Below, piece after piece: positions 46,599-55,422 of a DNA stretch of 64,000 bases. The stretch comes from Nocardioides zhouii (GTDB lineage Bacteria; Actinomycetota; Actinomycetes; Propionibacteriales; Nocardioidaceae): contig NZ_SDWV01000019.1 of the NCBI RefSeq assembly GCF_004137345.1, positions 1-64,000 of the forward strand, given 5' to 3'. The position numbers and the translations under genes are program-made. Positions within the stretch are counted from its first letter, which is position 1. Every line of letters starts with the position of its first letter. Below the pieces are notes generated by a model. That model saw nothing but the letters and a program-made list of their open reading frames with translations, searched no databases and had not been told where the DNA came from.

Positions 46599-46832
46599 AT
46601 GGAACAAACGGTCATCCACGTCTGTCTCGAGACAGACGGTGCGCCCACCGAGGCCGCGGCCCACGAGGTCGGTGAGCGCTGGGTCTGCTCGTGCGGCGAC
46701 CACTACGTCTACCGCGAGGGCTTCAACCGCGCCGGCTACCGGAGCGTCGAGTGGTGGCCCGCGCCCGCGATCCCCCAGCCGCGCAACACCGGCCCCGTGC
46801 GAGGCATGCTGTTCGGTCCCCGCAAGGGCTGA
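46599..46832 (+). CDS. 77-residue CxC-containing protein, unknown function
   Basis: Good GGGAGGGCG site before the ATG. The chain (WVCSCGDHYVYREGFNRAG, YRSVEWWPAPAIP) has one CxC pair and an His nearby, which could bind a metal, but only two cysteines are close. It is bounded by a strong terminator and has its own 155-bp upstream gap, so it looks like a free-standing gene. No family recognised. Confidence 0.6.
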   Translation: MEQTVIHVCLETDGAPTEAAAHEVGERWVCSCGDHYVYREGFNRAGYRSVEWWPAPAIPQPRNTGPVRGMLFGPRKG

Positions 46833-46851
46833 CCCGACACCCTCACGACTC

Positions 46852-46889
46852 CGACGACCCCGCCCGATCCAGCCCGGGCGGGGTCGTCG
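46852..46889. terminator. strong terminator between the CxC gene and the LysR gene
   Basis: A perfect 15-bp stem (46852-46866 with 46875-46889, CGACGACCCCGCCCG) with an 8-nt loop between convergent genes; it can serve both directions. Confidence 0.8.
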
Positions 46890-46921
46890 TGCGTCGCGGG
46901 CCGCGTCGGGCTGCGGCGCGC

Positions 46922-47788
46922 TCAGGACGACCAGGAGCCATCGCGCGCGAAGTCGAGGAACAACCGCGCCGGCGGCGCCAAGGGCCGGTCGGTGCGCCAG
47001 GTCAGGCCGATCGTCCGGCTCGCCCCTGCCGACGCCAGGGACAGCCCCACCGACCCGGACAACCCGGCAAAGGCCTCCGGCACGATGGCGACGCCCAGTC
47101 CGGCGGCCACCAGTCCCTCGATGGTGGCGAGGTCGGCGCTCTCGAACGACACCCGCAGGCTGACCCCGGCCTCCCCCATCAGTCCCTGCACCAGCGCGCT
47201 GTGCCCGAAGCCGGGTGGCGTGGTCACCAGCTCGTCGTCCACGAGCTCGGACAGATCGACCCGCTTGCGGTGGCGCAGGCGGTGCGTCGGGGGTACGACG
47301 ACCACCAGCCGCTCCTGCTGGACCGGGGACCAGGCGTGTCCGGGTGCGTGCTCCATCGTGAGGCCGAGCTCGACGGCGCCGCGGTCGAGGTCGCGGCGGA
47401 TCTCGTGGGCCGGCTCCTGGCTCAGCACCACCTTCACCCCCGGCGCGTACGCGTGGAAGGCGCCCAGCAGCCGGGGCACCAGGGTGGTGGCCATCGAGTC
47501 CAGGAAGGCGAGCCGCACCAGGCCGGTGCCGGGGTCGAGCCGGTTGGCCAGGGTCGCCCGGAGCAGGGCGTCCCGGCCGACGAGGTCGCGCGCGGCCTCT
47601 ACGACGACCTCGCCGTCGGGCGTGAGCACGACGCCCGTCGACACACGCTCGAAGACCCGGACGCCGAGCTCGTCCTCCAGCCGACCGAGGGCCCGCGACA
47701 GCGTCGGCTGACTGGTCCCGATCGTGGTGGCGGCGTCCGTGACGTGACCCGCCTCGGCGAGCACCAGGAGCCAGGAGAGGTCGCGCAT
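46922..47788 (-). CDS. LysR-family transcriptional regulator
   Basis: 288 residues from the ATG at 47788, which opens directly with the helix-turn-helix (RDLSWLLVLAEAGHVTDAAT, TSQPTLSRALGRLEDELGV). The effector-binding domain follows (LVRLAFLDSMATTLVPRLL, LVVVVPPTHRLRHRKRVDL). Divergent from an MFS exporter-like gene with a LysR-type palindrome between them, so it very likely controls that transporter. Of the CbbR/CynR-like type that recognises a small co-inducer. Confidence 0.9.
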   Translation of the reverse strand: MRDLSWLLVLAEAGHVTDAATTIGTSQPTLSRALGRLEDELGVRVFERVSTGVVLTPDGEVVVEAARDLVGRDALLRATLANRLDPGTGLVRLAFLDSMATTLVPRLLGAFHAYAPGVKVVLSQEPAHEIRRDLDRGAVELGLTMEHAPGHAWSPVQQERLVVVVPPTHRLRHRKRVDLSELVDDELVTTPPGFGHSALVQGLMGEAGVSLRVSFESADLATIEGLVAAGLGVAIVPEAFAGLSGSVGLSLASAGASRTIGLTWRTDRPLAPPARLFLDFARDGSWSS

Positions 47789-47804
47789 CAGCACGACATG
47801 AATC

Positions 47805-47819
47805 ATACGCTTCGCGTAT
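47805..47819. promoter_or_regulatory. LysR-type operator
   Basis: ATACGCTTCGCGTAT, a perfect 6-3-6 palindrome with the T-N11-A core, lies 16 bp upstream of the LysR start in the divergent promoter region. Confidence 0.75.
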
Positions 47820-47877
47820 CGTGACGTGCTGCTCTCGACATTGGACGTATGCACGCCCAGGGCGCATCCTCGAGCCG

Positions 47878-49140
47878 GTGAGCACTCTCCACCTGCCGAC
47901 CCGGGCCTCGCTCGACGGCACCGACCCGGAGCCCTACCGCGCCGGCACCGACGGCTACCGCCGGGTGATGGTCGCGATGTTCGCGGCCGGCATGGCGACC
48001 TTCGTCCTGCTCTACGACATCCAGTCCCTGCTGCCCGAGCTCGAGACGGCGTTCGACGTCACGCCGACGCGCGCGACCCTGGCCCTGTCGCTCACCACCG
48101 CGGCGCTCGCGGTGACCCTGCTCGTCGCCGGTCCGCTGTCGGAGGTCGTCGGTCGGACCCGGCTCATCCACGTCGCCCTGTGGTCCGCCGCAGCGGTCGC
48201 CCTCGCGAGCGCGGTCGCGCCGACGTGGGAGGTGCTGCTCGGGCTGCGCGTGCTGCAGGGCGTGACCCTCGCCGGGCTGCCGGCCGTCGCGACGGCGTAC
48301 CTGCGCGAGGAGCTCCACCCGTCCGTCCACGGGCGAGCCTTCGGCCTCTACGTCGGCGGCACCGCGCTGGGCGGGATGACAGGCCGCCTGGTGACCGCCC
48401 CCGTCGCGGATGCGGCGGGCTGGCGCTGGGGCCTGGCCGCGGCCTCGTGCCTGGCGCTGGCGAGCGCCGCGCTGGTCGCGTGGCTCCTGCCGGCGTCCCG
48501 CGGCTTCGTGCCGCGACCGCGCGGCGCCGGCTTGCGCGCAACGGCGGGGATGGCGCGGGCGGCCCTCGCCGACCGCGCCCTGGTCGCGCTCTACGTGCTC
48601 GGCGCGTGTGCCGTCGGCGCCCTGGTCGCCGTGCTCAACGCGCTCGGGTTCCGGCTCAGCTCAGCCCCGTACGACCTGTCCGTGGGCACGATCAGCCTCG
48701 TCTACCTCGTGTACGCGCTCGGCACCGTCAGCTCGACGGTCTCGGGACGGGTGGCCGACCGGATCGGACGCCGGGCCACCATCCCGGCCGGCTGCGCGGT
48801 CGCCCTGGTCGGCGTGCTGCTCACCCTGAGCGGTTCGCTGCCGGTCATCGTGGTCGGCGTCGGCGCACTGACCGTCGGCTTCTTCTGCGTCCACGGCCTG
48901 GCCAGCGGCTGGGTGACCGCCCGGGCGCACCTCGCCGGCGTCAGCACCGGACAGGCCGCGGCGTTCTACCTCTTCGCCTACTACGTCGGGTCGTCGGTGT
49001 TCGGCAACCTCGGCAGTGCCGCGTGGACCCATGCCGGTTGGAGTGGCGTGGTGGCGCTCGCCTCGGCGCTGCTCCTCACCGTCTGCGCGATGGTGGTCGT
49101 GCTGCGCCGTACGCCGGCCCTCGACGCATCCGCTCGCTGA
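47878..49140 (+). CDS. MFS transporter, YnfM-like
   Basis: 420 residues from the GTG at 47878. Twelve TMs; motif A in the loop after TM2 (GPLSEVVGRTRLIH) and its C-half copy SGRVADRIGRRATIP. The N-terminus VMVAMFAAGMATFVLLYDIQ and the C-terminal GSSVFGNLGSAAW match drug/arabinose-type exporters of the YnfM group. The substrate is unknown. Regulated with the divergent LysR gene. Confidence 0.88.
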   Translation: MSTLHLPTRASLDGTDPEPYRAGTDGYRRVMVAMFAAGMATFVLLYDIQSLLPELETAFDVTPTRATLALSLTTAALAVTLLVAGPLSEVVGRTRLIHVALWSAAAVALASAVAPTWEVLLGLRVLQGVTLAGLPAVATAYLREELHPSVHGRAFGLYVGGTALGGMTGRLVTAPVADAAGWRWGLAAASCLALASAALVAWLLPASRGFVPRPRGAGLRATAGMARAALADRALVALYVLGACAVGALVAVLNALGFRLSSAPYDLSVGTISLVYLVYALGTVSSTVSGRVADRIGRRATIPAGCAVALVGVLLTLSGSLPVIVVGVGALTVGFFCVHGLASGWVTARAHLAGVSTGQAAAFYLFAYYVGSSVFGNLGSAAWTHAGWSGVVALASALLLTVCAMVVVLRRTPALDASAR

Positions 49141-49144
49141 CCGC

Positions 49145-49756
49145 TCACCAGCTCCCGGGGAAGCGCGACGAGCCCGCGATCGCGAGCAGCGAGACCGCGA
49201 CGGAGACGGCCACCGCGATCAGCAGCGCCTCGCCGAGGTGCCGCAGGCGCGGCACCAGCAGGAGCACCACACCCGCGACCACGACCAGGAGTGGAAGCAA
49301 CCAGATCGGCACGACGTTGGCGGCCAGGACGGCCACGAACGCGAGTCCGGCTCCCCCGAGTGCCGCCTGCACCAGCGGCACCGGGCGCGGCCCGCGGGGC
49401 AGTCCGACCTCGGTCACCGCGCCGGTCATCGGCAGCTGGTCGGGCGCGAGCGCCCGGAGCAGCAGCGTCACCGTGGCCGGGTCGGTCACCACGACGACGT
49501 CACGGAAGCGGTCGCGCAGCGCGTGACGGCGGACCAGCTCGTCGAGCCGGTGGCCCCGGTCGACGTCGGGGAAGCGGACCGGGGCGAGGAGCACGTCGGG
49601 CACGGGATCGACCCCCAGGCCCTCCACGACCCGCCTGGCCTCGGCGGTCGGCGCGGTGAGCACCGTCGCGCCGGGCCTCAGCGACGACCGCAGCCGCGCG
49701 ACCTCGTCGGCACCGGCCTGCGCGCCCACCACGAAGATGCGCTGGAAGTCCGTCAC
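49145..49756 (-). CDS. unknown protein with cytoplasmic domain and C-terminal membrane helices
   Basis: 203 residues from the GTG at 49756. The first 130 residues look like an alpha/beta domain (RIFVVGAQAGADEVARL, VVVVTDPATVTLLLRAL). Two or three hydrophobic helices follow (LAFVAVLAANVVPIWLLPLL, VVVAGVVLLLVP, LLIAVAVSVAVSLLAIAG). No family recognised. Ends 4 nt after the MFS stop in convergent orientation and diverges from the SDR gene 54 bp away. Confidence 0.6.
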   Translation of the reverse strand: MTDFQRIFVVGAQAGADEVARLRSSLRPGATVLTAPTAEARRVVEGLGVDPVPDVLLAPVRFPDVDRGHRLDELVRRHALRDRFRDVVVVTDPATVTLLLRALAPDQLPMTGAVTEVGLPRGPRPVPLVQAALGGAGLAFVAVLAANVVPIWLLPLLVVVAGVVLLLVPRLRHLGEALLIAVAVSVAVSLLAIAGSSRFPGSW

Positions 49757-49809
49757 GCCCCCGACGCTAGCGGGGCGTGTGCGGCGCCGGTGGCCTAGCC
49801 TCACCTGCC

Positions 49810-50652
49810 ATGCGCACCCGACTTCGCACCAGGACCGCCCCGACCACCCGTGGGGGTGCCGTCGTCACCGGAGCAGGACGGGGCCTCGGCCGGCTGATCG
49901 CCGGCCTGCTGGTCGACCGTGGGCACGAGGTGCTGGTGACCGACCTCGACGAGGCGGCCGCCGAGGCGGTGGCGGCGGAGCTCGGACCGCGGGCGAGCGC
50001 CCGCGCCCTCGACGTACGCGACGAGGCGGCCGTCGACGCGGCTCGCGACGAGCTGGTCGGCCGCGCCGGGAGGCTCGAGGTGTGGGTCAACAACGCCGGC
50101 GTGCTCGTCACGGGTCCGGCCTGGGAGCAGGACGCCGCGGCGCGCAGGCTGATGCTCGAGGTCAACGCGCTCGGCACGATCAACGGCACCGTCAGCGCCA
50201 TCGCCGCCATGCGCCCGCTCGGTGGCCACGTGGTCAACATCGTCTCCCTCGCCGGCCTGGCGCCGGTGCCGGGAGAGGCGGTGTACGCCGCCTCCAAGCA
50301 CGCCGCCCTCGGCTTCTCCCTCAGCACGCTCACCGACCTCCGGCTGGCGCGGGTGCGGAACATCGACATCTCGTGCGTGTGCCCCGACGGGATCTGGACG
50401 CCGATGCTGCACGACAAGCTGGACGACCCCGGCGCGGCCCTCTCGTTCTCGGGCCGGCTGCTGCAGCCCGAGGACGTGGTCGCCGCCGTCGCGCGCGTGC
50501 TCGACCGGCCGCGGCCAGTCACCACCGTGCCCCGGTCGCGCGGGCTGCAGGCGCGCGTCGCCGACGCGATGCCCCGGCTCGCGGTCGCCGTCGCGCCGCT
50601 CGTGGTGGCCCAGGGTCGGCGTACGCAGAAGAAGATGCTGCGGGACCGCTGA
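49810..50652 (+). CDS. short-chain dehydrogenase/reductase
   Basis: 280 residues from the ATG at 49810. NAD(P)-binding TGAGRGLGRLIAGLL and VTDLDEAAAEAV (acidic, so NAD is favoured), Asn in VNNAGVLV, Ser in NIVSLAGLAP and Tyr-x-x-x-Lys as YAASKHA. A C-terminal extension (about 50 residues, RGLQARVADAMPRLAVAV) resembles SDRs linked to mycofactocin or membrane-associated alcohol oxidation. Last gene before the tRNA fragment. Confidence 0.85.
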   Translation: MRTRLRTRTAPTTRGGAVVTGAGRGLGRLIAGLLVDRGHEVLVTDLDEAAAEAVAAELGPRASARALDVRDEAAVDAARDELVGRAGRLEVWVNNAGVLVTGPAWEQDAAARRLMLEVNALGTINGTVSAIAAMRPLGGHVVNIVSLAGLAPVPGEAVYAASKHAALGFSLSTLTDLRLARVRNIDISCVCPDGIWTPMLHDKLDDPGAALSFSGRLLQPEDVVAAVARVLDRPRPVTTVPRSRGLQARVADAMPRLAVAVAPLVVAQGRRTQKKMLRDR

Positions 50653-50690
50653 TCGCCCGCTGTCCGGGCGCGCTGCCGTGCTCGAGAGTT

Positions 50691-50730
50691 CCAGCGGTGC
50701 GAGCAGAAAGGGGAGTAACCGCACCGCTGG
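50691..50730 (+). terminator. hairpin after the SDR gene
   Basis: CCAGCGGTGCG (50691-50701) pairs with CGCACCGCTGG (50720-50730) around an 18-nt loop. Confidence 0.55.
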
Positions 50731-50788
50731 TCCCCTACTCACCCAGCGTCGGCGGGTCCCTGTTCGTTACGCACGCACGCACGCAGAA

Positions 50789-50822
50789 CCGCCCGCCACC
50801 TGTTTTCACAGGTGACGGGCGG
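50789..50822 (-). terminator. terminator downstream of the tRNA-Ala fragment
   Basis: Two 7-bp stems (CCGCCCG/CGGGCGG and CACCTGT/ACAGGTG) separated by one mismatch, loop TTTC. It begins 7 nt past the CCA end, the usual place for a tRNA terminator, and suggests a whole tRNA once stood here. Confidence 0.7.
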
Positions 50823-50829
50823 TTGTGTG

Positions 50830-50873
50830 TGGTGGAGGTGAGGGGACTCGAACCCCTGGCCTTCTCATTGCGA
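50830..50873 (-). tRNA. 3' fragment of tRNA-Ala(CGC), probable attachment site
   Basis: Read on the minus strand, 50873 to 50830 gives the anticodon loop from T33 (anticodon CGC, then AA), the 3' anticodon-stem strand TGAGA, variable loop AGGCC, a perfect T-arm AGGGG-TTCGAGT-CCCCT, acceptor strand CACCTCC with T70 (the G3:U70 identity position of alanine tRNA), and ACCA. The 5' half (acceptor, D-arm, left anticodon stem) is absent: upstream sequence stops matching at position 32. Phage and island integrases often cross over in the anticodon loop and leave such a 3' copy. The intact gene should lie beyond the right edge of the window. Confidence 0.8.
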
Positions 50874-51465
50874 CAAGGCGGCCGCCCCGTGCCGCCGGAT
50901 CTCGGAGAAACGCGGCGAAACCTGCTCTGACCTGGGCTGACACCCGACATCGGTGTCGTTGACAACCACCACGTTACCCGTTCGACGCGGAGAATCTCGC
51001 GGTTCCTCGGCCCCAATCCGCGGAGTAAGCGCGGAGCACCGAAAGACGGTGCGGTCTTTATCTACCCGCGGGAGGCGGCGGGCAAGTGAGCTCGACGGCA
51101 CGGCTTTGGACGAACTGCCGCCCCGATCATGCCCAAGCGACGGGTGGATAGAGCAGCCGCCTCCTACCCGGCGACGGCGAAGCACGGCAATGAGTCGCCT
51201 CGACGCGACACGAAGTTGTAGGAGCTGGCGCGTCCGGTCACAGCCGTCCTGAAACTGACGGCACAAGGTTCCGGTAGGAGATATCTAGCCACGTCGGCCT
51301 CCGACTCACCGAGGAGGCCCATCGCGGCCCCAGGCGCAGGTCACCAGCACAAATGACTGGTGCTCGACTTGCGCAGTCGCTCCCGTGGGCTTGGGTCGGG
51401 GAGGGGGTGCTCGACACCGATGGCCCTGCGATCCACTTCGTCCCACCCAAATGCACTGAGGTAGC
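50874..51465. other. gene-free stretch at the island edge
   Basis: About 590 bp without a convincing gene. Short open frames on both strands lack ribosome sites, codon bias and recognisable domains. This is where an integrase or its remnant might be expected, but I see none. It probably contains decayed element DNA. Confidence 0.5.
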
Positions 51466-52269
51466 TCACCGCTGACGACCTACCGGCTGCGTCGCTGCGG
51501 CGAGAGCGGCACCCACGATGCCTGCGCGGTTACCGAGCACCGCTGGCACTGTCGGGGTCGCTATGTCGATGAGGTGCCCGAAGAGGTCCCACGACTGGCT
51601 CACAGCGCCTCCGACGACGAAGAGGTCCGGGGAGAACAGTCGCTCCAGGTGTTGGAAGTAACGAGTCAGCCGAGCGGCCCACTCCGGGTAGGACAAATCC
51701 TCCCGCTCGCGGACACTGGTCGCAGCCCACGCCTCAGCGATGCGGCCGTCGACCTCAAGGTGGCCCAACTCGGAGTTGGGGACCACTGTTCCGCCAGAGA
51801 TGAGCGCTGATCCGATGCCGGTGCCGAGGGTTGTGACAAGAACCAGTCCGGACGCGGAGTCGCCGGCCACACCGGCTCGAGCTGCACCGAAGCGCACCTC
51901 AGCCAGTCCGGCTGCGTCGGCGTCGTTGAGGACGTCGACGGGTCGATCCAGTTCCCGTCGCAGCAATGTTGCAACGTCGACCCCGATCCATCCGCGATCG
52001 ATGTTTGCTGCTGAGCAGAGCACGCCCCTTCGCACGATTCCTGGAACAGCTACACCGATCGCTGCGGTAGACGTGGCTACGCGACTGACGACATGACCGA
52101 TCGCTTCGACCACCAGATCGGGACTGGAGGGCCGCGGTGTGTCGACGTGGACCCAGTCGGACGCAAGCTGGCCTGTGCCCGTGTCGACCAACGCTCCCTT
52201 GATCGTGGTGCCGCCGAAGTCGATCCCCACCGTCGGATCCGTCGGTTCCCGGCCATCGTCGCCCCTCAT
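51466..52269 (-). CDS. ppgK: polyphosphate glucokinase
   Basis: 267 residues from the ATG at 52269, which overlaps the upstream stop (ATGA). ROK-fold kinase that phosphorylates glucose with polyphosphate or ATP. Motifs [20 protein letters not shown] (phosphate 1), [31 protein letters not shown] and [12 protein letters not shown] match actinobacterial PpgK; the catalytic Asp is in LNDADAAG. It lacks the Cys-rich ROK zinc motif, as PpgK does. Third-position GC is visibly lower than in backbone genes. Role in the island: trapping released glucose as glucose 6-phosphate. Confidence 0.88.
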   Translation of the reverse strand: MRGDDGREPTDPTVGIDFGGTTIKGALVDTGTGQLASDWVHVDTPRPSSPDLVVEAIGHVVSRVATSTAAIGVAVPGIVRRGVLCSAANIDRGWIGVDVATLLRRELDRPVDVLNDADAAGLAEVRFGAARAGVAGDSASGLVLVTTLGTGIGSALISGGTVVPNSELGHLEVDGRIAEAWAATSVREREDLSYPEWAARLTRYFQHLERLFSPDLFVVGGAVSQSWDLFGHLIDIATPTVPAVLGNRAGIVGAALAAATQPVGRQR

Positions 52270-53279
52270 GCGTCGGTGGCGAAGGCCGCGTCGAACGCTG
52301 CCGCGGGCGCCTCCAACGCCAGGCTGCGGACGAACGCGAGAGCTTCGGGCGCCCCGTTGAGGCGGTCCATGCCGGCGTCCTCCCACTCGATGGAGATGGG
52401 CCCGTCGTCATCGATGGCGTTGAGCATGCGGAAGCACTGCTTCCACGGGACGTCGCCGTGCCCGGTGGACACGAAGTCCCACCCCCGTCGGGGGTCTGCC
52501 CACGGTAGGTGGGAGGCGAGGCGGCCGTTCCTGCCGTTGCTCATCTGGCGCTTCGTGTCCTTGCAGTCCACGTGGTAGATGCGGTCCTTGAAGTCGCACA
52601 GGAAGCTGACGGGGTTTAGGTCCTGCCAGATCATGTGGCTCGGGTCCCAGTTGAGCCCGAAGGCGGGAAGGTGGTTGATGGCTTTGGGCGTCGCGATGGT
52701 GGTCCAGTAGTCGTAGGTGATCTCCGATGGGTGCACCTCATGCGCAAAGCGAACCGCGCACTCGTCGAAGACGTCGAGCATCGGGTTCCAGCGGTCGGCG
52801 AAGTCCTGGTAGTCGGCGGCGATCATCTCGGCTGTGGCAGGCGGGAACATCGCGACGTACTTACAGATGGACGACCCGGTGAACCCGACGACGGTGTCGA
52901 CTCCGAGGTTTCGCGCAGCACGTGCTGTCATCTTCATCTCTTCCGTGGCCCGCTGTCGCACACCCTCTGCGTCGCCGTCGCCCCAGATGCGTGCCGGAAG
53001 GATCGCCTGGTGTCGGGAGTCGATCGGGTCGTCGCAGACGGCCTGACCCTTGAGGTGGTTCGAGATCGCGTAGACCTTGAGGTTGTAGCGCTCGAGCACG
53101 TCGAGCTTGTCGCGCACGTACTTGTCGCTGTCGGCTGCCTGCCAGACGTCGAGGTCATCGCCCCAGCATGCGATCTCGAGACCGTCGTATCCCCAGTCGG
53201 AGGCCAGGCGGGCCACTTCCTCAAACGGGAGGTCGGCCCACTGGCCGGTGAAGAGGGTGATCGGACGCGACATGCTCAT
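52266..53279 (-). CDS. sugar phosphate isomerase/epimerase family protein (TIM barrel)
   Basis: 337 residues; the ATG at 53279 overlaps the ROK regulator stop (ATGA), and an ATG at 53273 is an equally possible start. AP-endonuclease 2-type TIM barrel: [82 protein letters not shown] and [11 protein letters not shown]. Metal ligands (Glu, Asp/His, His, Glu) are in place. In related clusters such proteins isomerise keto-sugars or cleave 3-keto glycosides; which applies here is unknown. Confidence 0.85.
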   Translation of the reverse strand: MSMSRPITLFTGQWADLPFEEVARLASDWGYDGLEIACWGDDLDVWQAADSDKYVRDKLDVLERYNLKVYAISNHLKGQAVCDDPIDSRHQAILPARIWGDGDAEGVRQRATEEMKMTARAARNLGVDTVVGFTGSSICKYVAMFPPATAEMIAADYQDFADRWNPMLDVFDECAVRFAHEVHPSEITYDYWTTIATPKAINHLPAFGLNWDPSHMIWQDLNPVSFLCDFKDRIYHVDCKDTKRQMSNGRNGRLASHLPWADPRRGWDFVSTGHGDVPWKQCFRMLNAIDDDGPISIEWEDAGMDRLNGAPEALAFVRSLALEAPAAAFDAAFATDA

Positions 53280-54586
53280 GCTCCTCCGCTGCTGTCGGAA
53301 GCCTCGAGCTGGCGGGGCGCGAGACTGGGGTCGTGCAGGACGGCATGTGCTGCGTGGTGGGCCGCGCCCCGCACGGCGGCTTCGGGTCCCAGGCTGGAGA
53401 AGGTGATGGCCATGGGGTCCGCTGGGCGTGCGGCGTTCGCTGCTCGGAGGCCGTCGAGAAAGGCCTCCTGCATGAAGGGGCCGAGCGGTGCGTACGCGCC
53501 TCCGACCACGATGCGGTGAGGCTGAATCAACTGCGTCAGGACTGCGGCGCCGACGCCTAGCCAGTAGCCAGCCTGCCGAATGGCTGCGTGGGCGTCTCGG
53601 TCCCCGGCGAGGACACGGGTTCGGATGTCTGCCACGACGTCGCGGTCCCAAGGCCCGTTGCCGACGCCAAGTGCATGCGGGGACACCATGGTGCTCCAGC
53701 ACCCAGCAAGTCCGCAGCCGCACGGTTGTCCGGCATGCCCCACTGGCATGTGCTCAAGGCTGCCGGCGATGCCTTGCGCCCCCCGCAGCAAGCGCCCGTC
53801 CTTGACGACGAGTGCTCGTAGGCGGGAGCCGGTGAGGATGACGAGCGCGTCCTGGAGTGCGCGATGCTCAGGGTCAGAGTCGTGGCGGGCTTCGGCCTCG
53901 GCCGCGGCTTCGCTCAGCGAGACCACCGACATCGGGACTGGGAGCTCAGCCGGCTCTAGGAGCTGGTGGAGCGCGGCTGTGGTCGTGCCGGCAAACGGCT
54001 GGTGGTCGCCGGCCGGGCCGTGGGCAGCGTGCTCGTCATAGGCCAAGGTCGTGCCGATCGGTTCGACCCCAGCTCTTCGGGCCTCGCTGGCGACGGCCTG
54101 CACATGCTGAGCAAGCCGCGTGAGGGCGCTGGTCGTGTCGTGACCGGCGAGCGTCTCGTGACGAGTGGCGGCGACGTCGCCGGCGAGGGTGATCGCGGCA
54201 GCTGATATTTGCCCGTCGTGGATGACAGCGCCGACTCCGGCCACGCGGCTCCCGTCCGCCGCGAAGATGGTGGCGGGGCGGCCGCCACTGCTGTGGGTGC
54301 CGGTCGGACGCACCAGACCTCGGACCTGCAGGTCGGCGAGGATCAGGCCCAGCGTGGACCGTGAGAGGCCGAGCTCGTCCGACAGCGCGTTGCGCGAGCG
54401 AGGTCCGCTCTCGTGGAGCCAGCTCAGCACGGCCCCACTCTGCGGGGGCGCGCTCGAGGGCTGGGCGATCGTGGGCTGGTCCGACGAGACGACCGCCGAC
54501 GCCTTGTGGCGACCGACGCCAGAAGCGCTCGGCTTCGTCTTGCGTTTCCGGTGTGCGATGGGGTGTGCGGCGGGCGTTCTGCTCAT
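53276..54586 (-). CDS. ROK-family regulator-like protein with degenerate kinase site
   Basis: 436 residues from the ATG at 54586 (GAGGAG upstream). A basic N-terminus leads to a winged helix ([40 protein letters not shown]), then a ROK domain. The ROK zinc signature CxCGxxGCxE is changed to [10 protein letters not shown], so the final Glu is lost, and the phosphate-1 DxGxT is replaced ([10 protein letters not shown]). Kinase activity is therefore unlikely and it should act as a sugar-responsive repressor (NagC/XylR type). First gene of the operon with the isomerase and ppgK, hence probably autoregulating them. Confidence 0.82.
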   Translation of the reverse strand: MSRTPAAHPIAHRKRKTKPSASGVGRHKASAVVSSDQPTIAQPSSAPPQSGAVLSWLHESGPRSRNALSDELGLSRSTLGLILADLQVRGLVRPTGTHSSGGRPATIFAADGSRVAGVGAVIHDGQISAAAITLAGDVAATRHETLAGHDTTSALTRLAQHVQAVASEARRAGVEPIGTTLAYDEHAAHGPAGDHQPFAGTTTAALHQLLEPAELPVPMSVVSLSEAAAEAEARHDSDPEHRALQDALVILTGSRLRALVVKDGRLLRGAQGIAGSLEHMPVGHAGQPCGCGLAGCWSTMVSPHALGVGNGPWDRDVVADIRTRVLAGDRDAHAAIRQAGYWLGVGAAVLTQLIQPHRIVVGGAYAPLGPFMQEAFLDGLRAANAARPADPMAITFSSLGPEAAVRGAAHHAAHAVLHDPSLAPRQLEASDSSGGA

Positions 54587-55080
54587 GTCGCTCCTCGGAG
54601 TGTGCGGCGCTGTCAGCTGAGTCGTGTGAGCCACTCGCGCCGCCACCGTTCGGTTCCGGCGATCTCGTTGAAGGTCAAGATCCGCAGGCCCCAGACCCCT
54701 GGCGCAGGCGTCTCGTTGGACCCGTGTGGCGGGTGAGCGCTGGGAGGTGCGCCGAGCTCGGGCGATGGTCGGCTCGACGCGTGCTGCAGGCTGGCTTGAT
54801 TGACCGTGCTGCCATGGCCAAGATCTCGCCGACGAGAGTCCCTACCGTGGTGAGCCGTACCTTAATTCACGGCACGTGTTCCAGTTACACCTACGCTCGA
54901 TTCCGCCTCTCGCTCCACGCGCACGACTCGGATGAACGCGCAGTTCAGAGCATTTCGGTTCCATGGTCGGTCGTCCACCGAGGTCCCAACGCATTCATGC
55001 CGACCTTGCCTACAATTGGCCCACACGTGTCTCTCTTGTGCGGTACCGCCATCGACCGATCCCGGGCCAACCCCGCGACG
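54587..55080. promoter_or_regulatory. 494-bp intergenic region upstream of the ROK operon
   Basis: No gene is supported. It must hold the promoter of the ROK-isomerase-ppgK operon. An AT-rich spot with a 5-bp-armed inverted repeat (GCCGT 54854-54858, ACGGC 54869-54873, around CTTAATT) is a weak operator candidate. Confidence 0.35.
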
Positions 55081-55422
55081 TCAAGAGCTAATACACCCCG
55101 GCGCCGGCGCAGCGCCCCGACCGTCGGCGCGACGCAGACGCCGGACCCGGAGCGGTTCGTCCAACAACTGGTCGAAGGACGCCACGAACTCCCGCACGTA
55201 CGACGTCGTGTCGTGGTCGGCCAGCGCCCCGGCGTCAGCCCAGCGCTCGTACAGACTGAAACGACACGGGTCGGTCGGGTCCTCGAGCAAGGTGTACTCG
55301 AGGCAGCCGTCTTCGTCACGACTCAGCCGAGCGAGCAGCTGGAGCCGCTCCCTGAGCTGCGGCCCTAGGCCCGGTCTCGCCACGAACTCTGGCATCAGGA
55401 CGACGACGTCCCGGGTCGTCAT
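55081..55422 (-). CDS. ABM (antibiotic biosynthesis monooxygenase) family protein
   Basis: 113 residues. A dimeric alpha/beta-barrel domain: VVVLMPEFVARPGLGPQLRE, GCLEYTLLEDPTDPCRFSLY, ERWADAGALADHD. Members include quinol monooxygenases and small-molecule isomerases that need no cofactor. Start overlaps the GMC gene stop (ATGA), so it is the last gene of the oxidoreductase operon. Its substrate may be the aglycone or a keto-sugar product (inference). Confidence 0.8.
   Translation of the reverse strand: MTTRDVVVLMPEFVARPGLGPQLRERLQLLARLSRDEDGCLEYTLLEDPTDPCRFSLYERWADAGALADHDTTSYVREFVASFDQLLDEPLRVRRLRRADGRGAAPAPGCISS

Noticed and set aside
50830..50960. A complete tRNA or a tmRNA gene
   Set aside because: The T-arm, variable loop and acceptor are perfect, but no D-arm or 5' acceptor strand lies within 90 nt to the right, and T70 plus the CGC loop identify alanine tRNA rather than tmRNA.
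51238..51456. A 72-codon minus-strand open frame in the island edge
   Set aside because: No ribosome site, no recognisable fold and no codon bias.
51466..52269. N-acetylglucosamine or fructokinase-type ROK kinase
   Set aside because: The motif set and the lack of the Cys-rich zinc site match polyphosphate glucokinase better.
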